Shown here: one piece after another, positions 22,860 through 33,385 of the stretch | How the letters are laid out: each line of letters begins with the position of its first letter | Position numbering within the stretch: the first letter of the stretch is position 1 | Source: Takakia lepidozioides | Taxonomy: Eukaryota; Streptophyta; Takakiopsida; Takakiales; Takakiaceae | Length of the DNA: 64,000 bases | NCBI GenBank assembly: GCA_030704615.1 | Contig: CM060731.1 | Coordinates: forward strand, 74,752,756-74,816,755 | Direction: 5' to 3' | The notes under the pieces: generated by a model | What the model was told of the DNA's origin: nothing | The model's input: only the letters and a program-made list of their open reading frames with translations | Database searches by the model: none | Program-made: the position numbers and the translations under genes

Positions 22860-25800
22860 ATGGGAGAGGGCACGTGTCTCCCAACCACGGGCGATTTTTT
22901 AAAGGAATCCGTTGAGGGCCACGGAGGATTAGTGCGCCCTTTTCGTTTACTCCACAGTATCCGTTGGCACACTCCCTTTTTTGCTCTTCCCGACCCTCCG
23001 CCTTCGTGTTCCGCTGCCGAGCTTCGTCTCCTGCTTCTGATAGAGCACGTTCAGGATGAGGAGGATGACTTCGTCCTCGGAACGGCCACTCGGAGCAAGG
23101 TGCTGCACACTCGCACCGTTGTCTCGCAACAGAGCACGGAGAGCAGACCTCCAAGGAAGGGTGGGAAACTTCGGAAGAAAGCCGCCGCATCACAGGAGGG
23201 AGGGATGGTGTCCACAACCGCCACGATGTCCAGGGATCACGTGCCTGTATCCCCCATATGTGCAAGCGGCACCTCCGCAGGTCAAGCGCAGCGCGTTCCG
23301 CCTTCCCCCATTTCAACAACCGGGGCCTTGCCAGGTCCAGCAACAAGCGCCCAGGCAGGTGGTAACTCCAATCCCTCGCCCAAGAATGTGGTGGCAGACG
23401 TTGTCTTCACTGCAGACATGCGCAAGCAAGCACTTTTGTCATTGACGACTAGTGCAATGAACCACACTATGAGCTCCATTGCGCACTTGCTGAAGAGTGG
23501 GGCCCCTCCACGAATCCCATTGTGTAGGATGAAGCCCCTCCCGGCTTTGCAAATGGCCGAGCGACCCGGCATCAATAAGCTGAAGCTCTACTTTGAGGCA
23601 AATCGCTATAACGACGCCCTCGCCTCATTGTTGCTTTCAATAAATGACAACAGTGGGCAAGGTCAGGACATACAACCAACAAACCGTGGAAATTGGTCAC
23701 CGCATTGGCAAGCAGCGGATGCTGCATTTGAGGATGACATAAGGAACACGGAGTGGGAGTTCCTTTCAAACAAATGGCTACACATTTACGACGGCAATCA
23801 CTGGTGGTACGCGTGGATGGAGGTCATTTTGGAGCAGCACGCTGACGATGCAAGTTGGCACTACCGTGTGAATGCACAAATTCTCGATGTGAGGAGTTCC
23901 GATCTGGGCCTCATACGGCGTGCAATGAACAAAATGAATGTGTAAGTATGTCCGTGCATTTGTGCTCACATGAGCAAAGTTGAAATTTGTGCATGAGCAT
24001 GGGTCACCGTGTACGGAATATCTCCATATATATGCTTCCAAAGTTATAGTCGGGAACGACTACAACTGTTTCCGAAGGGACGGGAGGGCACTGGTGCATC
24101 GCGGAATTGAGAAATAACGGTGGTCTGTAAGAGAGCATTGTTGAAGACCACAAAATGTTTTTCTTCTGTTAATCGTGTGTCATTTCCACACCCCCTTAAA
24201 CAAGCACGTAGTTGTCAATAACAGCAAAACGCATTGCCCATGCAAGAGTACCAGGTTATAGTCGGGACCGACTATGGCAGACTGCGTACAATTTTTACCT
24301 CATAAACTATTTTTTAAGCCCATGTTCGTTTGAAATGGTATAGTCATTCCCGACTACACGAATTTGGAGGGGTGCAACACTGTATAAAGTTCTCTTTGTT
24401 GATGCCCGACTATGTAGGAGTAGTTTCATGTCATAGTCGTTGCCGACTATGACAAGTTGTCGTGTGCTTTGTGCAGCGTAACAGATCGTGGGAACGTCTC
24501 GTCCGAGCTCCCTCACAAGCTCTTTTACTTCCAAAAATGCGCTACAACACCTGTCGAGCAATACGAATCATCACTTCCACCGGAAGTGTACGAGAAGTGC
24601 TTAAACAAGCGGGATGGGAATTGGATGACGATACCACGAGATGCTCTCATAGAGTACAATGTACATGGGTCAAGAAGGATTCCGCAGAATCAGAAATGCC
24701 TGCTTGGAAGCCCATGCGCACTTGCCCGCAACGGCGGAAACCAGTGAGCTAATTAGGAAGGCCATTGCAACTGAATTTCAAGTGCATAGGACGAAGTGGT
24801 ACACCAAAATTGCAAAGTATTTGTCTATCTGTGACCCAACTTTGGGTGCTGAGTTCCTCTTGGAGATAACCGCGCATTATAAGAAATTGGCCGTCAACCA
24901 AAAGCTCGAGATGACATTAGAGAAGTTGCAGATGTTGGCCACCAGTGAGGTTACAGCTGCGGAGAAGGTTGCATGGTTGAAGATATGGAATTCCGACCCT
25001 GGGATCAGGAAAGATGTCAAATTTCCGAAGGCGCCAACAGATGTGGTGTTCGGCTTATGGTTGGACAAGATGACATGGTGGTTCCAGGTAAGCAGCTACA
25101 CATACATCATGACGTTTTATATATTCATTTGTGAGACCCATTTTGAATTCGAAACTCCGGATGCAACAAAAGAAGAAAGCTCAGCGGCAGTTGGAGTGGC
25201 TCATTCAAAAGGGTTTCTTGCAACTACCAACCCGGGAGGGAGCACCATCTATAAGGTTTCTGTCAGATTGGGTGGACGATTTCCGCATAAAGTATTGGAG
25301 GGAATTGTTTTGGAGCGAGATGAAGGATGGCCCTGCTCGAAGCTGGCAGATTACCGAGCAGCCAGGGGGGACTCTACCGGCCCGTCGAATTGCTTACAGG
25401 TTTGAATAGTTATCACAGTTCCTTCAATTTGCATTTGTGCAAATGTTTAAGTCATGGTGGAGTGCGGAGGTCCCGAACATTAACACGTGTCTTGTACAAT
25501 TTTGTAGGTACCTCAATTTCTACTTGCTCGCCAACAAGCACATAAAGTGTATGCTGGCCATGGTCACACAGTGGGCTAGTCAGTGGGGTGACTGCACAAT
25601 GTACAACGGAAGGCAGTTGGGCCTATACGTGAAAGCATCCAATCTACCGTGCTTTTGGTGGCTCGACTTGCCGCCGAATTTTACTCCTGACGAGGAGGCT
25701 GAATTGTACAAGAAGTACACGAATCATGAACTGCCGGCACCAACAAATATGGAGCCATTGATGGAGGAAGGTGCCGAGGAGGCTGCCGATGTTGGTGCAG

Positions 25801-26555
25801 CCCAAATAGAAGAAGCAAACACGGCTCTACAGGCAGCAGTCGCAACGAAAAAATACAGGAAAGGAAGCCGAAACCCAAAAAAAACACCGCCACAGTACAA
25901 GTCACCCCCCCAGGCACAAGGCGTGGAGGCAACACGGGTATGGAGGGTGTTGATGAGACAGACGGTGCAAACAGGCATGAGAACCCAGCTTACGGACATT
26001 TTACCCAAGCCTTGCCTCCAAGTGGAGCGGAGGAATAGGTCTGCTCGCACGTTAACATTCGGGGCAGGAGGCAATGAGGGCAGGGTGCTGCAGCTTGCAT
26101 CTGTGCTGCTGTACAAAGCAATAGCCTTGCGAGAGGGGGTTGCAAACACTGAAGTGAAATGCTTAAAGTGCGATTGGTTTCAATTAGTCATCCGCAGATT
26201 GGCCACAAAAAGTTCGTCCAATAGTTGGCTGGAGCCGAGGGGGAAATTGACGCATTTTGAAAGGCACGTACCGACTGACCCTTCACACCGTTTGCCAAGG
26301 GGGACGAAAGCAGGGGCGGATTTGGTTATAATTGACCTCCCTGATGGGCAAGTTGTCAAAGGTACTGGCCGAGACAATGTTGTTGCAAGTTGGAACAACA
26401 AGAGCAAGGATACAATTCCTCATGCATGGGCACTGGCATCCTCCATATTGAAAGACAAAGGGTGCCTTGTGATGTTCTGCAAGGGGGATGCAAAGACAAA
26501 AATTGAAGTCTGGAGATGCGTTGGGCCGGCCGGACCATTCATTTTTTTTTTATAA
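22860..26555 (+). pseudogene. Element A plus-strand gene, unknown; methyltransferase-like C terminus
   Basis: Multi-exon. Exon 1, 22,860 to 23,943, ends at donor AATGT|GTAAGT and encodes a Pro/Ser-rich N terminus, then NDALASLLLSINDNSGQGQ and NHWWYAWMEVILEQHADD. Exon 2 starts at 24,480 in matching phase (VTDRGNVSSELPHKLFYFQK). After about 24,655 the coding frame changes to AIATEFQVHRTKWYTKIAKY, which looks like a frameshift. It runs to WWFQ|GTAAGC at 25,089. A further exon ends at 25,399 (FLSDWVDDFRIKYWRELFW) and joins in phase to the last, 25,508-26,555. The C terminus has DLVIIDLPDG, then SSILKDKGCLVMFC, loosely like motif IV and the following strand of N6-adenine methyltransferases. That is a weak inference: the DPPY motif itself is absent. 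The start codon is uncertain. Confidence 0.45.
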
Positions 26556-26960
26556 AATGGACTTGCCTCAATCGAATTCCATTGCAAAGTGGAGATGTTG
26601 GCGAACCACGGGTGGATTTACCATGTTCAATTGAAACGCATGCCATGAAGTTTGTACTTAAAATGTTCGCAAAGGATTAAAATGATAAGTGTAAGCCCAC
26701 GGTATGTCTTTCATAGAACACCACCTTCCAACAGTCGCCGAGTAATAGTCGGTAACGACTATTACCAACAGTGGCGGGGCAATTCATTTTGTCGGTGCCG
26801 ACCGGTTGTACGGTGGCACCGGTGGGGAACATAGTCGGTGGCGACTATGTTGCACGCTTTGGGTGGTTGGTGAGTGGTCCTCGACGAGGACTTGCAAGTG
26901 ACACGGGTTGTGCTACAGCCTGCTTACATTACTACTATTATCATAGTCGGTAACGACTTT
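24047..26960. repeat. TAGTCG-N4-CGACTA palindromes, right cluster
   Basis: Well-preserved copies: 24,047-24,062 (spacer GGAA), 24,259-24,274 (GGAC), 24,341-24,356, 24,434-24,449 (TTGC), 26,744-26,763 (GTAA, arms extended to AATAGTCG) and 26,829-26,850 (GTGG, arms ACATAGTCG). A partial copy lies at 26,942-26,958, just before the R1 LTR. Four fall in the intron between exons 1 and 2 of the plus-strand gene and the rest lie downstream of its stop. Spacer bases vary freely while the half-sites are held. Confidence 0.8.
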
Positions 26961-26973
26961 CATAATTGAGTAT

Positions 26974-28011
26974 TGTTAGAGGGCTGTCTGGGACTTGGAC
27001 ACTTTTACGGGCTCTGTGGGGTACCCTTAATTTTTGCGCAGACTTACAATGGTAGACTTAGACCAACAGAGGCCTTAGGGGTGACAGGCACAGGCTTTAG
27101 GGGTGGTAGACAGGTTTACACACTCAGACACAACCTTACACAGACTGTCGCAGTTAGTCACAGCTCGACACAGCCCGACACAGCCCGACACAGCTTTACA
27201 CAGCCAGTCACAGCTCGGCACACTCACAGCCCGACACAACCTTACACAGACTGTCGCAGTTAGTCACAGCTCGACACAGCACAACACAACCCGACACAGC
27301 TTTACACAGCCAGTCACAGCTCGGCACAGTCACAGGCCGACACAACTTGGCACATCCGTCACAGCGTACGTAGGGAACGGTTATCATGGCAGGGAACAAC
27401 TGTGTGGGAACGACATCTGCAGAGGGAACGTGTTTACTTCTTGAGATGACAGTTAGTTAGTTAGGCAGTTAGAACAGCTTGCGGGTAGATTAGGCAGAAT
27501 AACAACTTGGGGACGACACTTCTGGGGGGAGCACTTCTGGATCATCGGCAGAGGAGGTGAAGGGAGAACACGAACTGGAGGAAGGATGAAGAGTGCAGTG
27601 ATGGAGGGGACGCGATCTGCTGATGTTTGATGAATGAAAGTTGTAGAGTGAAACTTAGAGCAGATTAGGGACACCATGGCTTCGGCCTGATACCTGATAA
27701 ATCATAATTTGATACTTATTCGATACAATCACACTGTGTAGAGAGACTTGAGTGAAGCTGTCGAATAAATGGATGAGTGAATGGAACCTGATAGATACTG
27801 AAGCAATCTGATGCTTCAGTATACACAATAAGGTAATTTGCTAACATGAAGGCAAGAAGAAATACAAACATGAAGCACAACCATGATTCACTAGTTGTAG
27901 GTCATGATTGATTGTTCTGAGCGGGCTGAGTGCTTAGAGATATCCAACTCTTCTATCCTGGAGTTTCCACCTCGGATAGCGAAGGGATGGGTGAGTAAAA
28001 GCCGCTCGACA
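26974..28011 (+). repeat. 5' LTR of retrotransposon R1
   Basis: Begins TGTTAGAGGGCTGTC and ends CGCTCGACA, directly before a primer-binding-like site. About 1,038 bp. The reverse complement of the R2 LTR at 37,225-38,247 starts and ends alike (TGTTAGAGGACTGT, GCGCGACA). A CACAGC/GACACAGC simple-repeat tract lies at 27,110-27,360. The last five bases before it, AGTAT (26,969-26,973), are the expected target duplication, but the partner cannot be checked. Confidence 0.85.
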
Positions 28012-28031
28012 TTTGGCGACCATACTGGGGA
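28012..28031 (+). other. Primer-binding-site-like sequence of R1
   Basis: TTTGGCGACCATACTGGGGA follows the LTR directly. The same text occurs after the R3 partial LTR (36,853) and, inverted, beside the R2 5' LTR (49,398). The primer tRNA is not assigned. Confidence 0.7.
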
Positions 28032-28229
28032 ACTAAGTCAAGAACAACCAGATGTGACAGACATCTGGTGGGATCATGGTGGTTGGAGAATTAAAGAATT
28101 TGATGTTAATCAAATTCCCTGTGGAACTGAGAAAGAAAGGTTGTCCAAGCAATTCTTTCAGAGATTCTTGGGATTGCCAGACGGTTGCAAGGAAAACATT
28201 CTTAAGAGTGCATGATGCAGATCCTCAGT
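28032..28229 (+). pseudogene. R1 leader ORF, N-terminal remnant
   Basis: Encodes QPDVTDIWWDHGGWRIKEFD and FFQRFLGLPDGCKENILK, the start of the extra ORF between primer site and gag that is fuller in R3 (36,853-37,224) and R2 (48,812-49,350). The frame is open back through the primer site into the LTR (from 27,904). It is cut off at about 28,230 by element E. Confidence 0.65.
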
Positions 28230-28448
28230 GGGGGGGCTGCTATTTCATGAGCGGTTGCATGAGCGGAAAAAAAAAAAAGCATGAGCAAACCATTGTGTGT
28301 CCACGGAAATAGGGTTAGGAGGCACGAAAATAGGGTCATGAAGTTGGAATGTGGCACCAGTAGACTTGAAATGCAACATTTTATTGCAAATTATGTGGCA
28401 AGCCACGTCTATACAAGTGTGTTCTAACTGTCATAGCCGGAATGGGCA

Positions 28449-28914
28449 CTACTCTCCTACACCCTCCGAGGAACTTGCCCCACCTTCTTCCTCATCCCCC
28501 TCATCCCCCTCATCCCCCTCATCCTCCGAGCTCTGTGATGCATCAGTTCCACTATGCCTCTCAAAAATCTCGTCCTCTTGGGAGACTGTCCACCACCTCC
28601 TGGGAATCTTGTGCATCTTCTCCCCCACTTTCCTCAGCTGAATCCAAGACAAATCTACGAGCCTGACGGGCTCTAATAGCTGCTGCCTCCTCCCTCATCT
28701 TCATTTTCTTGAGGCTTGCCTCGTCTAAAATCTGCTGTACACGACTAGGTTCGGAACACCTCCTAATGGACACCGAAGCAAGCCGGGCAACATAAGTAGG
28801 AAGGATGTAGTCCCTTTCTGGACTAGGCATGAAATCCCCCTGGGCAAAAAAATGCACGTTCCTCCTGCCCATGAACTGCGGTATAGACGTCCCTCCGGCA
28901 GTACTTGGCATCCT
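28449..28914 (-). CDS. Unknown element E ORF with acidic tail
   Basis: The minus-strand exon begins after an acceptor-like TAG near 28,914 and reads TSIPQFMGRRNVHFFAQGDF, then RDYILPTYVARLASVSIRRC, a Lys/Arg/Ala-rich helix (LKKMKMREEAAAIRARQARR) and an acidic C terminus (SEDEGDEGDEGDEEEGG). The tail is in another frame after RGRDF, consistent with one extra T near 28,565. The CCTCATCCCC triplication at 28,493-28,522 encodes the GDE repeats. No family is recognised. The position next to the conserved terminus suggests an element-encoded exon, though a captured host exon is possible. Confidence 0.4.
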
Positions 28915-29049
28915 ACAGTAAGAACAAATCCACTTGAAGAATGTCAATACCAGCAGAAGCAGAAACAGTCTTTCAATGAAATAAAAGAGCGAGGGGAGGT
29001 GCCTCACAAAATCAGGAGGCAACTTACAATGCGACCACTCACTCGTAAA

Positions 29050-30045
29050 CCATTTTCGGCACCATTTTCCTAGGTTGGGCCCGAAAATGGCTAAGTCCCA
29101 GAACTGACTGGGCGCGGAACTAGAAAAATGGCGCCGAATTTCCGGTTGCGGTTCCAGCCACCCTAGGGACTTAGCCATTTTCGGGGCCGAAAATGGCTAA
29201 GTCCCAGATCTGACTGGGCCCGGAACTGGAAAAATGGCGCCGAATTTCCGATTTTGCTGCCAGCCACCCTAGGGACTTAGCCATTTTCGGCCCCGAACTG
29301 GAAAAATGACGCCATTTTTCCAGTTCGGGGCCAAAAATGGCTAAGTCCCAGATCTGACAGGGCGCGGAACTGGAAGAATGGCGCCGAATTTCCAGTTGCG
29401 GTTCCAGCCACCCTAGGGACTTAGCCATTTTCGGGGCCTTGAACTGGAAAAATGGCGCCATTTTTCCATTTCAGGGCCGAAAATGGCTAAGTCCCAGATC
29501 TGATTGGGCCCGAACTGGAAAAATGGCGCCGAATTTCCGATTTTGGTGCCAGTCAGATCTGGGACTTAGCCATTTTCGGCCCCAAATTGGAAAAATGGCG
29601 TTTTTTGTTTGTTTTTTGTTTCTTTTCTTTTCTTTTCTCGGCGCCATTTTTCCAGTTCGGCGCCGAAAATGGCTTAGTCCCAGATCTGACTGGGCCCGGA
29701 ACTGGAAAAATGGCGCCGAATTTCCTATTTTGGTGCCAGCCACCCTAGGGACTTAGCCATTTTCGGCCCCGAACTGGAAAAATGGCGCCATTTTTCCAGT
29801 TCGGGGCCGAAAATGGCTAAGTCCCAGATCTGATAGGGCACGGAACTGGAAAAATAGTGCCGAATTTCCAATTGCGGTTCCAGCCACCGTAGGGACTTAG
29901 CCATTTTCAGGGCCCTGAACTGGAAAAATGGCGTTTTTTTTTTTGTTTTTTTGTTTTTTTCGGCGCCATTTTTCCAGTTCGGGGCCGAAAATGGCTAAGT
30001 CCCAGATCTGACTGGCACCAAAATCGGAAATTCGGCGCCATTTTT
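29050..30045. repeat. Element E array 1: CCATTTTCG-N4-CGAAAATGG palindromes
   Basis: Tandem/inverted array of blocks carrying two palindromes. One has halves GGGACTTAGCCATTTTCG and its complement around a 4-base spacer; the best copy is 29,166-29,205, 40 bp. The other is built from AACTGGAAAAATGGC and its complement, meeting at GGCGCC. About ten copies of the first half-site alternate in orientation. Two units have a T-rich run (29,597-29,635 and 29,933-29,960) in place of part of the block. Open frames through here are repeat artefacts. Confidence 0.85.
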
Positions 30046-30055
30046 CCAGTCATGC

Positions 30056-30660
30056 AAGTAATTCGAAGAGTGGATGGATGGAAATCCGGCGCCGGATTTC
30101 CATCCGCCAGGTAAGTCGGCGCGCAAAATTTCCGTCATGCAGGTAATTCGAAGAGCGGATGGATGGAAATCCGGCGCCGGATTTCCATCCTCCAGGTAAG
30201 TCGGCGCTGCAAATTTCTGTCCTGCAGGTTACTTGTGAGAGGATGGATGGAAATCCGCCGCATGATTTCCATCCGCCAGGTACAAAATTTCCGTCATGCA
30301 GGTAATTCGAAGAGCGGATGGATGAAAATCTGGCGCCGGATTTCCATCCGCCAGGTAGGTCGGCGCGCAAAATTTCCATCATGCTGGTAATTCGGAGCGC
30401 GGATGGATGGAAATCCGGCGCCGGATTTCCATCCTCCAGGTAAGTCGGCGCTGCAAATTTCCGTCATGCAGGTAATTCGAAGAGCGGATGGATGGAAATC
30501 CGGCGCCGGATTTCCATCCGCCAGCTAAGTCGGAGCGCGGCCGGATGGAAATCTGGCGCCGAATTTCCATCCTATAGGTAACTCGGAGCGCCGAATTTCC
30601 GTCAGGCAGGTAATTCGGAGGGCGGATGGATGGAAATCCGGCGCCGAATTTCCGTCGCTC
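30056..30660. repeat. Element E array 2: GGAAATCC-GGCGCC-GGATTTCC palindromes
   Basis: About seven tandem units of roughly 80-120 bp. Each has a perfect or near-perfect palindrome with arms GGATGGAAATCC around GGCGCC (first copy 30,076-30,105), followed by GCCAGGTAAGTCGGCGC and GTCATGCAGGTAATTCG-like text. It ends at the junction with R1 gag sequence. Confidence 0.85.
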
Positions 30661-31532
30661 AGGGGGATCAGGCGGGCTGCCTGGATCTGGCTCTGGGGGG
30701 ACAGGGAGTGTGGGAAGTAGTGCAACTGAAGTTGGGAATACTGTGAATATCGTGGGGCCAGAAGCAGGGAGTGCTCAAGGGCCACCACTTGGTGGAAGAT
30801 CCACCACAAAAACAACAGGTCCTGAAGGACCAGCACCAGCAAGGGTGCCAGCACCTGTCAGTGGGCAGAAGGTAGGGCCATAGATGGCGTTACAACCAAC
30901 ACGGGCAAAACCACCCTTTCCAATATATTCAGGAAAAGGGGATCCCGATGTACACATTAGCCAATTTGAGCACATGTGTATAGTGAACAATGAGAATGGC
31001 GATGATGCCAAGATGAGATTGTTTCCTTGTTCACTTATCAAGAAAGCAAGTGAATGGTATGCAAGATTCCCTGATAATCATTTCCTAACCTGGAATGGCT
31101 TGAATACAACATTCCAAAATAGGTTCAGGACAAGTAAAACTGAGGATGAAGTGTATGGAAGTTTACAACAGTTAAAGCAAAAGAAGCATGAAACTGTTGA
31201 GGAGTATATGGAAAAGATGGAATTGATGATGAAAAAGCTGGCTGCAGTACCAGCAACCAGCCACTGGAGTACTGATATTCCTGTGGCAGATTCCTCTGAT
31301 TCTGATGGAGAAGAAGAAGTGAGTGAGGATGAAAGGAAGAAAGAAGCTGCAGACATGCAAAGTAATGAAGGGACTTTGGCTGAAGTAATATGCCAGACCA
31401 AAGCGGAGATTACCATTGGACAGCTATTGGCTGTGGCACCTTATTGTAGACACAGGCTGTATCAAGCAATCAATCGAATTGCCCAGGAGACAGGAAACAC
31501 AGACCTGAACAGCAAGGTACCAGTTATAATGT
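30661..31532 (+). pseudogene. R1 gag, internally deleted
   Basis: Contains the retrotransposon gag domain: FPIYSGKGDPDVHISQFEHM, KASEWYARFPDNHFLTWNGL and EVYGSLQQLKQKKHETVEEY. After KKLAAVPA the frame jumps to TDIPVADSSDSD, which in R2 lies about 900 bp further on, so the CCHC zinc-knuckle region has been deleted. An in-frame TAG at 30,881-30,883 precedes MALQPTRAKPPF. The frame ends at VPVIM, where R2 continues into protease. Confidence 0.75.
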
Positions 31533-32409
31533 GAAGCCGGAAGGGCGAGAAACAGTCATGGACTTTGATGATTCTATGCCAGTAACCCAATTGAGAATTG
31601 GAAGCACAGAACTAACTGATGTACTGATAGATGGAGGCTCTGGAGTAAATATCATGATAGACCAATTAAGAAAGAAGCTTGGTCTAAGTAACATGAAACC
31701 AGCCCCATTTACAGTAACAATGGCAGTTCAAAGGAGTGTACAGCCATTGGGATTAATAAGAGGAGTTAAGATACAGATACAGAAGATGATCTTTATGATC
31801 ACAGTAACTGTGTTGAAGATGGATGAAGTCATGGAGGCTTACTCCTTATTATTGGGACGTCCGTGGCTGAAACAGGCCAGGGTATTCCATGACTGGAATT
31901 CTCAGTTACTAATCGTGCATAATGGGATGCACGAGATACAAATTACCACAAAGAAATCTAGTAGATTACCTGCTACGAGAAGACCTCGAGGGGTCAGGGA
32001 GTACGACTGGAGAGGAGGACTGGATGAGGAGCAGGAAGCTACCCTGTTTGCGGCACACCCTGAATGGGAGCAGGTTGCAGAGATGCGGCTGGTAGGCCTA
32101 AGTTGTTTAAGAAGTATCTGCTGTGGTGTAGTGTCAGCAACACCAATTGAAGAGGAAACCAGCAGTTACCCATCACATTTATATGAAGAAAGAGAAGGAG
32201 AAATGGAAATCCTAGAGGAACCAGCCACTGTGAGTTTACAGGATGAAGTGGTGACTGGTTGGACAATCACAGCTGATGAGCAGGTAAGGGAAGTGAATGT
32301 GGGAACTAAAGAGGAACCGAGGATGGTGAAGGTAAGAGCTGATTTGGAGCCAGAATTCTTTGAAGAAGCTAAGAGTTTGTTCATCAAATACAGAGATGTA
32401 TTGGAGCTA
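31531..32409 (+). pseudogene. R1 protease region
   Basis: Retropepsin-like domain with TDVLIDGGSGVNIM, whose D-G-G core fits the catalytic loop of Athila/Tat-type proteases, then SLLLGRPWLKQARVFHDWNS. The frame ends at YRDVLEL (32,409-32,411), where two codons present in R2 (between YRDV and WSYEDL) have been lost with a frame change. Confidence 0.75.
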
Positions 32410-33385
32410 TGAGGATTTAAAAGGGATACCACCTGAAATCTGTCAGCATAAGATTGAACTGGAACCAGGATCAGTACCAATCAAGCAGGCAAGGTACAGA
32501 ATGAATCCCAACTATGCACATAAGGTTGGAGAAGAGATCAAGAAGTTGGCTGAGGCTAAGTTTATATACCCAATAGAGTATACAACTTGGTTGTCACCCA
32601 TTGTGATAGTTCCCAAGAAGAATGGTAAACTAAGAGTTTGTGTGAACTACAAGAAGCTGAATGCTTGTACGAAGAAAGATCATTTCCCTTTGCCATTCAC
32701 AGAAGTAGTATTGGACACTGTGGCAGGCCATGAGATGTACTCATTCATGGATGGCTTCAGTGGTTATAATCAAGTGCAAGTGGCAGAAGAAGACCAAGGA
32801 AAGACAGCTTTCATCACAGACTGGGGTGCTTATGCATACAAAGTCATGCCCTTTGGACTTTGTAATGCACCAGTAACCTTTCAAAGAGTGATAAGTGAAT
32901 CTTTTCATGAGTATCTGGATGATTTCATGCAGGTGTTCTTGGATGATTTCAGTGTGTACAGCTCTTAGAATGAGCACTTGCATAAATTGGAGTTATGTCT
33001 GGCCAGATGCAGGATGAGAGGTCTGGGCCTGAATCCAGAGAAGTGTACTTTCTGTGTGAACTCAGGGGTGCTTCTGGGACACATTGTGTGTAAGAGGGGA
33101 CTTCTTGTGGATCCCAGGAAAACAGAGGCCATTAAAGCCTCTCCACCACCAGTGAATGTTAAGAGTCTAAGGAGATTCCTTGGACAAACCAGCTATTACA
33201 GAAGATTTGTCAGACGGTATGCACAGATAGCAGCACCATTGAGCAAACTTCTGAAGAAAGATGCAGTGTTTGCATGGACACCTGAATGTCAACAGGCTTT
33301 TGAGGAACTTACATTGTCAGTAACAACTACACCTGTGCTGATTAGTCCTCACTGGCAGAAAAATATTTCATGTTCACTGTGATGC
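32360..33385 (+). pseudogene. R1 reverse transcriptase
   Basis: RT core with TTWLSPIVIVPKKNGKLRVC, SFMDGFSGYNQVQVAEEDQG, VMPFGLCNAPVTFQRV and the catalytic VFLDDFSVYSS, the F-x-D-D form usual in Athila/Tat-type Ty3 elements. An in-frame TAG at 32,966-32,968 falls just after the catalytic motif (R2 has AAG). The connection domain follows (GLNPEKCTFCVNSGVLLGHI, FLGQTSYYRRFVRRYAQIAA), then a frameshift at about 33,350. Confidence 0.8.

Larger units (their letters stand above)
12787..26973. mobile_element. Element A: long MULE-like element with palindrome arrays
   Basis: The left boundary is placed where the MULE transposase frame above is interrupted. There the sequence begins GGGGGTTGAAAATGCATGAG followed by three more (G)TGAGC-type words, resembling the termini of elements B, D and E. 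Inside are a minus-strand transposase gene (13.7-17.9 kb), unknown minus-strand ORFs (21.3-22.3 kb), a plus-strand gene (22.9-26.6 kb) and about 30 copies of the TAGTCG-N4-CGACTA palindrome at 13.0-15.7, 20.2-22.5 and 24.0-27.0 kb. Element D (17,920-19,766) is a later insertion. The right end is not seen: the R1 LTR starts at 26,974 within the palindrome region, so the true terminus was displaced or lost. The extent is inferred from motif distribution. Confidence 0.55.
28230..30660. mobile_element. Element E: palindrome-rich element inside R1, one end lost
   Basis: The left terminus GGGGGGCTGCTATTTCATGA followed by GCGG and two more ATGAGC words (28,230-28,290) is nearly the inverted right terminus of element B (GGGGGATGCTATTTCGTGAG). 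It interrupts the R1 leader ORF. At 30,661 R1 sequence resumes (GCTCAGGGGGATCAGGCGGG), but the matching R2 interval shows about 1 kb of R1 leader/gag is missing, so the second terminus was removed with flanking R1 DNA. It contains an ORF with an acidic tail and two palindrome arrays. Confidence 0.6.

Noticed and set aside
29171-29756. Three open frames with repeats such as KMAKSLGWLEPQ and KWLSPRSDWARTGK
   Set aside because: They are translations of the element E palindrome array on both strands, not independent coding sequence.
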